Below the pieces are notes generated by a model. It saw only the letters and a list, made by a program, of their open reading frames with translations, was not told the origin of the DNA and searched no databases. From Vulcanimicrobiota bacterium (GTDB lineage Bacteria; Vulcanimicrobiota; Vulcanimicrobiia; Vulcanimicrobiales; Vulcanimicrobiaceae): DNA of 39,057 nucleotides. Shown piece after piece: positions 28,487 through 37,890 of this stretch. Position numbers and translations under genes: made by a program. Position 1 is the first letter of the stretch. The number at the start of each line of letters is the position of its first letter. The stretch covers positions 1-39,057 of the forward strand of contig JASHOM010000028.1 in NCBI GenBank assembly GCA_030041115.1, given 5' to 3'.

Positions 28487-29218
28487 ATGGCCACGACGAC
28501 GCATATTACCGCCGGGATCGCCTTCCTTGCGGGCCTCGTTTCCTTCGTATCGCCGTGCGTCCTTCCGCTGGTGCCGGCATACCTTTCGTTGCTTACCGGG
28601 GAGAGCGTCGAGGATCTGAGGAGCGAGACGACCGCTGCGGCGCGCATCCAAACGCTCGCCCACGCCCTGGCCTTCGTGTTGGGTTTCAGCCTGATCTTCA
28701 TCGCGCTGGGCCTGAGCGCCAGCGCGGTCGGCGGGGCGCTTTCGGCGCACCGAAGCCTGATCGCGCAGGTCGGCGGCGTGCTCGTCGTCATCTTGGGCCT
28801 GCAGATGATGGGCATGGTGCGCATTCCCTGGCTCATGATGGACGCGCGCGTGCACGTGCGGCACGACCGGAGGACGTTCTGGACCTCCGGGCTCGTCGGA
28901 ATGGCGTTTGCCGCGGGCTGGTCTCCATGCATCGGGCCGATCCTCGCGGGCATTCTCGCGATCGCCTCGCAGCAGCATAGCACGCAGGCCGCGTTGCTTC
29001 TTGCCTTCTACTGCCTCGGTTTGGCGCTGCCGTTTCTCCTGGTCGCGGGCGCGGTCGGAGGCATGCTCTCGTTCTTGCAGCGCATCAGGCCCGCGCTGCG
29101 AACCGTCGAGTTCGGCGCGGGCGCTTTTCTCATTGCCGTCGGTCTCGTGCTCGTCAACGACGCATTTCTCAAAGTCGCCGGATGGTTTTATCAGTTTGTA
29201 CCGCAACCGAGTCTCTAG
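28487..29218 (+). CDS. ccdA: CcdA-type cytochrome c biogenesis / thiol-disulfide membrane protein
   Basis: GIAFLAGLVSFVSPCVLPLVPAYLSLLTGESVEDL; GMAFAAGWSPCIGPILAGILAIA. Confidence 0.93.
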   Translation: MATTTHITAGIAFLAGLVSFVSPCVLPLVPAYLSLLTGESVEDLRSETTAAARIQTLAHALAFVLGFSLIFIALGLSASAVGGALSAHRSLIAQVGGVLVVILGLQMMGMVRIPWLMMDARVHVRHDRRTFWTSGLVGMAFAAGWSPCIGPILAGILAIASQQHSTQAALLLAFYCLGLALPFLLVAGAVGGMLSFLQRIRPALRTVEFGAGAFLIAVGLVLVNDAFLKVAGWFYQFVPQPSL

Positions 29219-29684
29219 CGTCGCCAATACCCTGATCATCGCGGGCGTCGCGATGCTCGTGCTATGGGCCGATCAGTACACGAAGCGACTGATCGTGAAG
29301 GCCTGTCTTCCCGACTTTCCGGCTTGCCGCACCGTGATTCCCAACTTCTTGCGGATCACGTACGAACAGAACCAGCACGGTGCGTTCGGCCTCTTCGGGA
29401 ACAACGCCGTGCTGCTCATTGCTATGGCAATCGTCGTGCTCGTGCTCTTTTGGTTCAGTTTTCGCGATGCCGCCGCGCGCTCGCTCACGGTCCGCATCGC
29501 CTTCGGCATGATCGTCGGCGGAGCGATCGGCAACGTCGTCGACCGGATTCACTACGGTTACGTCATCGACTTCATAGACTTCTACCGCATTTGGCCGAAC
29601 ATTTTCAACGTCGGCGATTCCTGCATCACGGTCGGCGTGGCATTGCTCTTGCTCTCGAGTCTTGTTACACGTCGTCACCGCTGA
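29196..29684 (+). CDS. lspA: lipoprotein signal peptidase
   Basis: ADQYTKRLIVKACL, FLRITYEQNQHGAFGLF, GGAIGNVVDRIHYGYVIDFIDFY, IFNVGDSCITVGV; start codon uncertain (TTG 29196 proposed). Confidence 0.92.
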   Translation: MYRNRVSSVANTLIIAGVAMLVLWADQYTKRLIVKACLPDFPACRTVIPNFLRITYEQNQHGAFGLFGNNAVLLIAMAIVVLVLFWFSFRDAAARSLTVRIAFGMIVGGAIGNVVDRIHYGYVIDFIDFYRIWPNIFNVGDSCITVGVALLLLSSLVTRRHR

Positions 29685-30564
29685 CCAAGCGGGAACGCGC
29701 GCGGACGTGCTGATCGCGTTGCTCTCGGGCGCTTCGCGCTCGCGAGTCGCGCTGAGCGTCAAGCGCGGGAGCGTCTCCGTCAACGGTGCGCCGGTCAAAC
29801 CAAGCCGGTGCCTCGAGGAAGGGGACGTGCTCGAGTTCGAGCTCCCTCCAGCCGAGCTGCTCGTTGCGCGACCCGAGCCAATCGCGCTCACGATCGCTTA
29901 CGAGGACGACGATCTCTTGGTCGTGGACAAGCCGGCAGGGATGGTGACGCATCCCGCACGGTCCGTCAGGAGCGGTACGCTCGTCAACGCGGTGCTCGAC
30001 CATGTAGAATCCGAGCTGCCCGGCAACGCGCTGCGTCCCGGTCTCGTCCACCGGCTCGATCGCGACACCTCGGGTCTCATCGTCCTCGCCAAACACGAGG
30101 AAAGTTTACGCCGGCTCGGCGCAGCGATGAAAGCTCGCCGGATCCGGCGCGAGTATCTCGGCCTCGTTCGGGGCGTGCCGCCGAACCCGCACGGCACCGT
30201 CACAGGACCGATCGGACGCGATCCGCGCAACCGAATCAAATTCGCAATCGTCGCCGACGGCAAACCGGCAATCACGCATTACGAGCTGCGTGAAGCGTTT
30301 TCCGAACACGCCGAGCTCGTCTTTACGCTCGAAACCGGACGGACGCATCAGATCCGCGTGCATCTCGCCGCAGCCGGTCATCCGATTCTCAACGATCCCA
30401 TGTATGGGAGGAAAGAGGAGCGCTTCGACCTACCGGGCCAGGCGCTGCATGCGTGGCGACTTGCCTTTCGCCATCCGCGCACCGGCGCGCAGCTCGAATT
30501 CGAGGCCGCACCCCCAGCCGCGTATCGACGGGCACGCGCGATCGTCGCCGCTTTGCCGTCCTAA
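29662..30564 (+). CDS. RluA/RluD family 23S rRNA pseudouridine synthase with S4 domain
   Basis: DLLVVDKPAGMVTHPA, GLVHRLDRDTSGLIVLAKHEESL, LETGRTHQIRVHLAAAGHPILNDPMYG. Confidence 0.95.
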   Translation: MLHVVTADQAGTRADVLIALLSGASRSRVALSVKRGSVSVNGAPVKPSRCLEEGDVLEFELPPAELLVARPEPIALTIAYEDDDLLVVDKPAGMVTHPARSVRSGTLVNAVLDHVESELPGNALRPGLVHRLDRDTSGLIVLAKHEESLRRLGAAMKARRIRREYLGLVRGVPPNPHGTVTGPIGRDPRNRIKFAIVADGKPAITHYELREAFSEHAELVFTLETGRTHQIRVHLAAAGHPILNDPMYGRKEERFDLPGQALHAWRLAFRHPRTGAQLEFEAAPPAAYRRARAIVAALPS

Positions 30565-30578
30565 GCGAAGCGAAGGCT

Positions 30579-31694
30579 GTGAGCGAAATCGAAGGACGCG
30601 CATTCAGTCTGCTAACGCAAGACGGCGGGGCCAGGCGCGGCCGATTGCATTTGGCGCACGGCGACGTTGAAACGCCGTGCTTCATGCCGGTGGGAACTTC
30701 GGCGAGCGTCAAGGGCCTGACCCCGGCGGAGCTGGTTGAAGCCCGGACGCAGATCGTGCTCGCGAACACATATCATCTTTGGCTGCGTCCCGGACTCGAG
30801 ACGCTCGAGGCGGCCGGCGGTCTCCATCGCTTCATGGCCTGGGAGCGTCCGATCCTGACCGATTCGGGCGGATTTCAAGTCTTCAGCCTCGAGTGCCGGC
30901 GGCGGCTCGACGACGGCGGCGTCACCTTCGCCTCGCATCTCGACGGGACCGAGCATCGGTTTACGGCGGAAAACGTCGTCGAGTTTCAACAACGGATCGG
31001 CAGCGACGTCGCGATGGTGCTCGACGTGTGCGTCAAGCTGCCCGCGCCGCGCGAGCAGCTCGAAGAAGCGGTGCGTTTGACGAGCGCGTGGGCGCGGCGG
31101 TCCGCGGCCGCACCGTCTCGCGCCGAAACGGTCCTCTTCGCAATCGTACAAGGGGGTCTCGATCCGGAGTTGCGCGAGCGCAGCGCGCGCGAGCTCGTCG
31201 AGCTCGACTTCCCCGGCTACGCGATCGGCGGCCTTTCCGTCGGGGAAACGCGGGAGGAGATGCACGAGTGCGCGCGAGCGACGGCGGCACTCCTACCCGA
31301 CGCCAAGCCGCGATACCTCATGGGCGTGGGCACCGTACGCGATCTCGTCGCGGCCATCGACTGCGGCATCGACCTCTTCGATTCAGTCTATCCGACGCGC
31401 TGCGGCCGCAACGGCCGCGCGATGACGCACGCCGGCGAGCTGAACGTCTTCAACGCCCGGTACGTGCACGACCCTTCACCGCTCGATCCGCTGTGCGATT
31501 GCTCGACCTGCACCACGTACTCACGCGGCTACCTCGCGCATTGCTTTCGCGCCAAGGAAATGCTCGGCCCGCGACTGCTCTCGTACCACAACGTCTATTT
31601 CGTCAATGGGCTCATGTGCGAGGCCCGCGCCGCGATTGAACGCGGAAAATGGACGGCGTTTCGGCTCGCGCCCGGTTCGGCAACGGCCATCTGA
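30579..31694 (+). CDS. tgt: queuine tRNA-ribosyltransferase
   Basis: GDVETPCFMPVGTSASVKGL, LANTYHLWLRPG, ILTDSGGFQVFSL, AIVQGGLDPELRE, YAIGGLSVGE, RYLMGVGTV, zinc site CDCSTC...H. Confidence 0.97.
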   Translation: MSEIEGRAFSLLTQDGGARRGRLHLAHGDVETPCFMPVGTSASVKGLTPAELVEARTQIVLANTYHLWLRPGLETLEAAGGLHRFMAWERPILTDSGGFQVFSLECRRRLDDGGVTFASHLDGTEHRFTAENVVEFQQRIGSDVAMVLDVCVKLPAPREQLEEAVRLTSAWARRSAAAPSRAETVLFAIVQGGLDPELRERSARELVELDFPGYAIGGLSVGETREEMHECARATAALLPDAKPRYLMGVGTVRDLVAAIDCGIDLFDSVYPTRCGRNGRAMTHAGELNVFNARYVHDPSPLDPLCDCSTCTTYSRGYLAHCFRAKEMLGPRLLSYHNVYFVNGLMCEARAAIERGKWTAFRLAPGSATAI

Positions 31695-31707
31695 TGCCGA
31701 GCAGCCG

Positions 31708-31730
31708 CCCTTCGACAGGCTCAGATGACA
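31708..31730. repeat. dispersed GC repeat with ATGACA tandem tail
   Basis: CCCTTCGACAGGCTCAGATGACA followed by AAGGGGGCTGATGACAAAGGGGCTTAGGATGACAGGG, between convergent tgt and ileS. Confidence 0.7.
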
Positions 31731-31752
31731 AGGGGGCTGATGACAAAGGGGC

Positions 31753-34569
31753 TTAGGATGACAGGGCGCGGACGACCCGCGCGCAGTCGGCGCAGATCGA
31801 GGGATGGTCCGGATCGCTTCCGAGCTCGCGATACTTCCAGCAACGCGCGCACTTTGCACCGTCGGCGGGCAGAATCTCGAAGTCGATCACGCCGTCGCCG
31901 ATTTCGTCGCTGCCCTCGCGCTGATCGAGCGTTAACTGCGAAACGACGAGCGCCTCGCGCAGATTGTCGCCGAGCGCGGCGAGGCGCTTGTGGGCGGCCG
32001 GAGTGACGACGAGGCGCAGCTGCGCTTCGAAATCGCGCGGACTCACCGAGGCGGCGACTCGCGCGCGCAACGCGCGTACCTGCTGCCACAGCCGCAAGTC
32101 ATTCTCCGGCGCGCCGTTGCGAAGACGTGCCGCGTCGAATGACGTGTCGAAAATGCTTTCGGCATCGCCGCGCAGCGCGGCCGGTACGGCCTGCCATGCC
32201 TCCTCGGCGGTGAAGGAGAGCACCGGCGCGAGCACCGTGAGAAAGCGCGTCAATACGTAGAGCAGCGCCGATTGCGCGCTGCGCCGGCGGGGATCCGCAG
32301 CCGCGCGCGAGTAAAGCGGGTCCTTTAAAGAATCGAAATACAAGCTCGACATTCCGCTCTCGAACTCGACGACGCTCAAATACGCATCGTGAATCTGGCA
32401 GCGATCGTATGCCGCCTTGACCTCTGCGACGAATGCATCGGTAACGGTGCACGCAAGATGATCGATCGGTTCCATGACATCTTGCGTAACGATCTCACCG
32501 GGTGAAAGGTCGTCGATATTGGCGATCATGAAGCGCATACGATTGCGCAAATTGCGGTAAACGCGTCCCACTTGTTCGACGACGTTGGGCCCGAAACGGA
32601 CGTCGTCGATCGGCTCGACGGAAGCGGCCCATAGCCGCAGAACGTCGGCGCCCCATCGCCCGACGGCCTCCTGTGAGTCGATGCCCGTGCCCAGCGACTT
32701 GGACATCGGCCGGCCGTGCTCGTCGTTTACCCATCCGTTCTTCATGACCCGGCGGTAGGGAGCGCGCCCCTTGATGGCGGCGGCGGTGATCAACGAGCTG
32801 CGAAACCACCCGCGAAATTGATCGCCGCCTTCGAGAACGAGATCGGAGGGCCAGGTCAGGCCGTCGCGGCCGAGGACGGCGAGATGCGTTACGCCCGACT
32901 CGAACCAAATGTCGACGATGTTCTTCTCCTTGTCGAATCGTTTGCCGCCGCAGTGGGGACAAACGAAGTCCGGCGGCAGATAGGTTTCCACCGGATCGCT
33001 CCACCACGCGCCGGCGCCCACATCGCCAAAGCGTTTTGCCGCCAGGCGCGCAACGCGTGCGTCCAGCACGGCCTCGTTGCATTCCAGACAGATCAAGGCG
33101 GGGATCGGCGTTCCCCACGTGCGCTGTCGCGAAAGGCACCACTCAGGATGGGTTTCAATCATTTGCCGCTGCCGGACCCGTCCCCATTCGGGCACGTAGT
33201 CGACCGCATCGGTCGCGTCGATGGTTCGCTGGCGCAGCACGTTTTGATCCATCGCGAGAAACCACTGCGCCGTCGCGCGGAAGATCACCGGATTACGACA
33301 GCGCCAGCAATGTGGATAGGAGTGCTCGAACTCGGCAACGCCCCAGAGCGCGCCGCTCGAATTCAGGTCTTCGACGATCTTCGCGTTTGCATCGAAGATG
33401 TGCATCCCCGCGTAGGGTCCGGCGCTCGCCGTAAAGCGGCCCGCGGCATCGACCGGATTGAGGATCGGCAGACCGTAGCGCAGACCGGTGTCGAAATCGT
33501 CTGCACCGTGGCCAGGCGCCGTGTGCACGGCTCCGGTCCCCGTCTCGAGATCGACGTAGCCGGCCAGTACGATGACCGAATCGCGATCCATGAACGGATG
33601 ACGCACCGCCAGGTCATCGAGCTGCGCGCCCGTCGCGCGGCCCAGCAGCGCCGCCTGCGCGAAACGCTCGCCAAGGACTCTCTCTGCCAGCGCCTCCGCG
33701 ACGATCACGCGCTCGTCGCCGAGCCGGTAGAGCGCGTAGGTCGCGTCCGCGCGTAACGCAATGGCGACGTTTGCCGGCAACGTCCACGGCGTCGTCGTCC
33801 AAATCAGAACGGAAAGAGGCGAATCGTCCCTTGTTCCTCGACTGCTCGCTGCGCTCGCGCTCAATCCGAGGTCGCCGCTCGCCATCACGCCGGCGATGCG
33901 GACGGCTTGCTCGGAGGTCGCCGTAAAGCGCACGTAGATCGACGGTGAGGTGCGCGTCTCATATTCGATCTCGGCTTCGGCCAGCGCGGTCTCGTCGTGA
34001 ATGCACCAGAGCGTGGAACGCAGTCCCTTATAGATCTGCTGCCGTTCGGTGAGGTCGGCAAGCGCGCTGACGATCGTCGCCTCGAACGAAGGATCTATCG
34101 TGCGATAGGGACGATCGAAGAGGCCGAAGTTTCCCATCCGGACGCGTTGCTCGCGCTGACGATCGAGCCAGAAAAGCGCACGCTCCTTGCAGCGCTCGCG
34201 CAGCTCCAGCGGATCGATCGAATGAAAGTCTTTGACCCCAAGATACTTGAGCGTCTCGTATTCGATCGGAAGGCCGTGCATGTCCCAACCGGGGACGAAC
34301 TTCGCATACTTGCCGTCGAGCAGCGCAATCTTTACGAAAACGTCCTTGAGCACCATGTTGAGGAAGTGCCCCATGTGCAGATCGCCGTTGGCATAGGGCG
34401 GCCCGTCGTGAAGAATCCAGGCGCCGTTGGGCGCGTTGCGCTCCAACCGCCGTTCGTACGTCCGGTGCGCATCCCACCAAGCCAGCCGCTCGGGCTCGCG
34501 CTTGGGCAGTTCGGCTTTCATCGGAAAGCCGGTCTTGGGCAGGTTCAGCGTCGCGCGATAGTCCGTCAC
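31753..34569 (-). CDS. ileS: isoleucyl-tRNA synthetase
   Basis: HDGPPYANGDLHMGHFLNMVLKD, LIWTTTPWTLPANVAIAL, KNGWVNDEHGRPMSKSLGTGI, C-terminal zinc motif CARCWKYRE...CADC. Confidence 0.97.
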   Translation of the reverse strand: MTDYRATLNLPKTGFPMKAELPKREPERLAWWDAHRTYERRLERNAPNGAWILHDGPPYANGDLHMGHFLNMVLKDVFVKIALLDGKYAKFVPGWDMHGLPIEYETLKYLGVKDFHSIDPLELRERCKERALFWLDRQREQRVRMGNFGLFDRPYRTIDPSFEATIVSALADLTERQQIYKGLRSTLWCIHDETALAEAEIEYETRTSPSIYVRFTATSEQAVRIAGVMASGDLGLSASAASSRGTRDDSPLSVLIWTTTPWTLPANVAIALRADATYALYRLGDERVIVAEALAERVLGERFAQAALLGRATGAQLDDLAVRHPFMDRDSVIVLAGYVDLETGTGAVHTAPGHGADDFDTGLRYGLPILNPVDAAGRFTASAGPYAGMHIFDANAKIVEDLNSSGALWGVAEFEHSYPHCWRCRNPVIFRATAQWFLAMDQNVLRQRTIDATDAVDYVPEWGRVRQRQMIETHPEWCLSRQRTWGTPIPALICLECNEAVLDARVARLAAKRFGDVGAGAWWSDPVETYLPPDFVCPHCGGKRFDKEKNIVDIWFESGVTHLAVLGRDGLTWPSDLVLEGGDQFRGWFRSSLITAAAIKGRAPYRRVMKNGWVNDEHGRPMSKSLGTGIDSQEAVGRWGADVLRLWAASVEPIDDVRFGPNVVEQVGRVYRNLRNRMRFMIANIDDLSPGEIVTQDVMEPIDHLACTVTDAFVAEVKAAYDRCQIHDAYLSVVEFESGMSSLYFDSLKDPLYSRAAADPRRRSAQSALLYVLTRFLTVLAPVLSFTAEEAWQAVPAALRGDAESIFDTSFDAARLRNGAPENDLRLWQQVRALRARVAASVSPRDFEAQLRLVVTPAAHKRLAALGDNLREALVVSQLTLDQREGSDEIGDGVIDFEILPADGAKCARCWKYRELGSDPDHPSICADCARVVRALSS
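33828..33871. repeat. dispersed GC repeat variant inside ileS coding sequence
   Basis: CCCTTGTTCCTCGACTGCTCGCTGCGCTCGCGCTCAATCCGAGG; shares CCTCGACTGC and TGCGCTCG with the yggS copy; encodes GLSASAASSRGTR. Confidence 0.55.
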
Positions 34570-35672
34570 TCGCCCACCGCATCGTCACCGATCAGCTCGC
34601 CCAGCACGTCGAAGTTGCGCTCGGCCGCAGCCAGCACGGCGGGCCGGCGTTCGTCCAACGCCGCCTCGAGGGTTTCGCGCTCGAGAACGAGTCGATCGAC
34701 CAGCGCATCGACTTCGCGGTCGCTTGGCCGGTGCCGCTCGCCCGCGCTCCACAGCGGCGGCAACGGATACTTCAGGTCTTCGCAGAGCGCGGCGACCTTC
34801 GGGTCGTAAGCGATCGGGAGGAAGGCAACGCCGTACCGCGCTGCGAGCACGAGCGAATGCAGGCGCATGCCGACGACCACGCGCGCGCCGCGCAGAATAG
34901 CAGCCGCTTTTGCAAGCGTGCACTCGGGCAAAAGCACCGGATTCGACCTGCAGGCTCGAATGACGTCGGTGGAAGCCGCGGCATCGGCCGCGCCGCCCAG
35001 CGGAAGAAAGGCGGAACGGATGGCGTGATGCTCGGCGAGCCGGTCGACGACTCGCGCGAGCACTTCTCGGCCGTCGCGAAAGCTGCTCGTACGGATGCAA
35101 AGCACGGCATACGCCCCGCTCTCGGGTCCGAGTCCCTCCCCCGCAATGTCGCTAGCGCCCTCAGGACACTCGTAAAGGAAGACCGGATCAGCGGTGAGGT
35201 CGACGGGCGTCTTCGGAACGAGCGCGTGGAAGAGGCGGCGCGAACGCTCGTCGCGGACTGTGGCTCGGTCCACGCCCTTGCAAAACTGACGGACGATCAG
35301 CCCTCCCCAGAAATCGAGGGGCCCGATCGACTGCGCGAAGATCATCGTCTTGCGCCGCGCCCGAATTGCTTCGCGCAGAATTCCGGCGTAATAGAGCAAG
35401 CTACGCAGGCTCGTCGCGTTCTGCAGCAGGCCGCCGCCGCCCGAGAGAACGACGTCGGCGCGCGCGATCGCCGCGCGAATCGCGCGCCAATCCCAACGCG
35501 GCGTCGAGGCGACGCGATGGTCGGTCGCGGTGGCTCGCGGAGTTGCCGAAAGCACTTCCAGCTGCGCCGCCGGAAAGCGCAATCGTACGCGCTCGACGAT
35601 CACCTCGAGCAGCGCTTCGTCGCCGAGATTACCGAAACCATAATAGCCGGAGAGCAACAGCCGCGCCATCAC
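34566..35672 (-). CDS. csaB: polysaccharide pyruvyl transferase CsaB
   Basis: LLSGYYGFGNLGDEALLEVIVERVR, VVLSGGGGLLQNATSLRSLLYYAGILREAI, FAQSIGPLDFW, VVGMRLHSLVLAARYGVAFLPIAYDPKVAALCE. Confidence 0.93.
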   Translation of the reverse strand: MMARLLLSGYYGFGNLGDEALLEVIVERVRLRFPAAQLEVLSATPRATATDHRVASTPRWDWRAIRAAIARADVVLSGGGGLLQNATSLRSLLYYAGILREAIRARRKTMIFAQSIGPLDFWGGLIVRQFCKGVDRATVRDERSRRLFHALVPKTPVDLTADPVFLYECPEGASDIAGEGLGPESGAYAVLCIRTSSFRDGREVLARVVDRLAEHHAIRSAFLPLGGAADAAASTDVIRACRSNPVLLPECTLAKAAAILRGARVVVGMRLHSLVLAARYGVAFLPIAYDPKVAALCEDLKYPLPPLWSAGERHRPSDREVDALVDRLVLERETLEAALDERRPAVLAAAERNFDVLGELIGDDAVGE

Positions 35673-37666
35673 CGCGACGTCGCCAGGGTTCTACGATAGA
35701 TCCAAATCAGGATCGCGCCGATGAGGGCGCCGACCACCAGCCCGTTGACGATGCGCAAGACCGAGATCTCCAGCGGCGTGTGCAAGTGTGAGAACGTGTC
35801 GATCACGTCGCCGACGCCTACGCCGATGCCCAGCGCAAGCGCCCAGCCGATCGCGCGGCGATGCGGTTGCAAGAGCGCGGGCAACAGCATCATGCAGGGG
35901 AAACCGATCAGAAATTCCTTGAATCGGGGCCGAACGCTCAAGACGTGCGTCAGGCCGTGGCGCAGCGCGAGTTCGAGCGGCGACGGCGAGATATCGCTAT
36001 CGTTGCCGCTGCGCACGAGCATGAGCGCTCCGAGCCCGACGATGACGATGCCGGCCAGAAGCTGATATGCCAGTACGGGAGAAAGAAAGACGTCACCGGG
36101 ACGTTTCGCCCCCAATCCGAACCGCCGATCGAAGAGATAGAGGGCGAGCGCGATAAGCGGCGGCAAGCCGAGGATCAGTCGCACGCCGCGAAAACGCTCG
36201 ATCTCTTCCATCGCCGGCGGCGAGCTCATCACGCCCACGACGACGAGCGCTCCCAGCAGTGCGACGCCGGTTGCCGCCAGCGTCCAGCCCAGACTGCGCA
36301 GCAGTTGAGCCGGCGTGGTGGCGGCCGGCGATTCAGTCCAGGCCGGAATCAAAACCAGAAGCGCGGCCGTCGCAAAGAGCAGCGCACCGGCCAACGCGAT
36401 CGCCGAGCGGGCGGCGGCATCGTGCTGCGCGACCAGACCGGCAACGTATGCGGCGATCGTAATTGCGTAAGCTGCCGCGGCGAACCGGCGCCGATACCAG
36501 CCGAAAAATTCGAGCAGAAGCACGAAGATCGAGGGCGTCGCGAGCGCGGCGATCCCAACGAGCAGGCGATTGTTGCCGTGATACTGGGGAATGGGCGTCG
36601 CACGTCCCAAGACAAAACCGTCGGCGCGCAGTTCGTCGGCGATCGCTTTGACCATCTCGACGTTCGTCGCCTCGATCGACAGGCTGCCGTCCTGGTGCGG
36701 CCAGGGGCGAAGGTACACGACGCGCACGTTGCGCTCGCGCACGCCCAGAACGTAGCGCGCGACGACCTCGTCGAGCTTCAGCTTATCGAGCTCGGTCTTG
36801 GCGATCGCCTGCACCCGAACGGTCCGGCCCGGAATGAGTTTCGCCAACGTGTCGTTACCTTTTTGAACTTGACTCGAATCGTACGTCTCGATCGAGCCGA
36901 AATTGAAAAGGTGTCGGCCGAACGCGTCGGCCGTCTGCGGCAGGTGATCGGGATAGCCCATCACCTGATTGTTCAAACCGAAAAAGATGACCGTCGAAAC
37001 CTTCGGGTCGTAACGCAGGACGTCGTCGAAGACTGCGTCGATCTGAGGGCCGCCGAAGCGCTCGTCGTTCTGAAAGCGCGGAATGACGAGCAGCGCCAGG
37101 CGACGAGCCAGTTCGATTTGGTCGGTCGGAATTCCCAAGCCAAGCGTGTTGAAGTAATCGATCTGCGTGCGGACCTCGATGAGCCAGGGACGGCTCGCGC
37201 GCAAAACGCGCACGCTTTGAGGCATGAAATGCAAGGGAAGCTGCGCGCGGTAGCGATCGTACGTCGCCTCGTCCGAAACCAGGAGGTAGACCGCACCGGG
37301 TACGATCCAATTCGTCCGCGCGAGCTTCGCGAGGAGCGGGTCGCGGATCGGCGTGACGCGGGCCTGATTGAGCAGCGCGGCGCCCGTCATCGCGTACGCC
37401 TTGCCGTCGTATCCGACGTTTGCGCCGAGCTCTTCGGTGAGCGCCAGCGACGTCAACCCGGCACGCCGCAATGCGATGAGAAAGGCCGCGAGGTCGTAAT
37501 CGTAGGAACCCGCCATCGCTTCGAAATCGGTGAAATCCATGGCGAGCTCGACGCGCCGAGCGTGTGACTCGACGCGGTCGCGAAAGTACCCCACGGCGAC
37601 GCATGCCAGGAGGGCAACGAGCAAGATGACGGCGGCATACCGCGTTCGCGAAGCGAAGTGAATCAC
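35669..37666 (-). CDS. DUF5693 family membrane protein
   Basis: ORF up to 37726; GTG 37666 gives MIHFASRTRYAAVILLVALLACVAVGYF. GLTSLALTEELGANVGYDGKAYAMTG, GLNNQVMGYPDHLPQTADAF and C-terminal TM cluster; adjacent to csaB as often seen. Confidence 0.8.
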   Translation of the reverse strand: MIHFASRTRYAAVILLVALLACVAVGYFRDRVESHARRVELAMDFTDFEAMAGSYDYDLAAFLIALRRAGLTSLALTEELGANVGYDGKAYAMTGAALLNQARVTPIRDPLLAKLARTNWIVPGAVYLLVSDEATYDRYRAQLPLHFMPQSVRVLRASRPWLIEVRTQIDYFNTLGLGIPTDQIELARRLALLVIPRFQNDERFGGPQIDAVFDDVLRYDPKVSTVIFFGLNNQVMGYPDHLPQTADAFGRHLFNFGSIETYDSSQVQKGNDTLAKLIPGRTVRVQAIAKTELDKLKLDEVVARYVLGVRERNVRVVYLRPWPHQDGSLSIEATNVEMVKAIADELRADGFVLGRATPIPQYHGNNRLLVGIAALATPSIFVLLLEFFGWYRRRFAAAAYAITIAAYVAGLVAQHDAAARSAIALAGALLFATAALLVLIPAWTESPAATTPAQLLRSLGWTLAATGVALLGALVVVGVMSSPPAMEEIERFRGVRLILGLPPLIALALYLFDRRFGLGAKRPGDVFLSPVLAYQLLAGIVIVGLGALMLVRSGNDSDISPSPLELALRHGLTHVLSVRPRFKEFLIGFPCMMLLPALLQPHRRAIGWALALGIGVGVGDVIDTFSHLHTPLEISVLRIVNGLVVGALIGAILIWIYRRTLATSR

Positions 37667-37676
37667 GAAGCGGCTC

Positions 37677-37745
37677 TCATTCGACCGAACCCTCCATTTT
37701 TCTGCCGGCACAGCGGAGGTCCGCAATCACAGGAGGGCTCGCCAT
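37677..37745 (-). CDS. 22-codon leader ORF upstream of DUF5693 (speculative)
   Basis: MASPPVIADLRCAGRKMEGSVE*; its ATG lies at the loop of the 37730..37760 hairpin; stop lies 10 nt before the proposed DUF5693 GTG. Confidence 0.25.
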   Translation of the reverse strand: MASPPVIADLRCAGRKMEGSVE

Positions 37746-37760
37746 GGGCGAGCCCTCCTG
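37730..37760. promoter_or_regulatory. perfect 14-bp stem hairpin between enoyl-CoA hydratase and DUF5693
   Basis: CAGGAGGGCTCGCC-ATG-GGCGAGCCCTCCTG. Confidence 0.6.
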
Positions 37761-37890
37761 CCGTCGCGTATGCGCGAATCCCTTTTTTTCGGGCCGCACA
37801 TACCGGGTGTGGGCGACGCCTTTGCATTCGTCGCGGTGCTCGCTGCCCACAATCGAGCGCCGCGGTCCGTCCGGCTTCAACGGTATCGGT

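Noticed and set aside
35861-37567. 568-aa + strand ORF opposite DUF5693
   Set aside because: Antisense shadow ORF of charged, low-complexity composition; the minus-strand gene has clear TM segments and family motifs.
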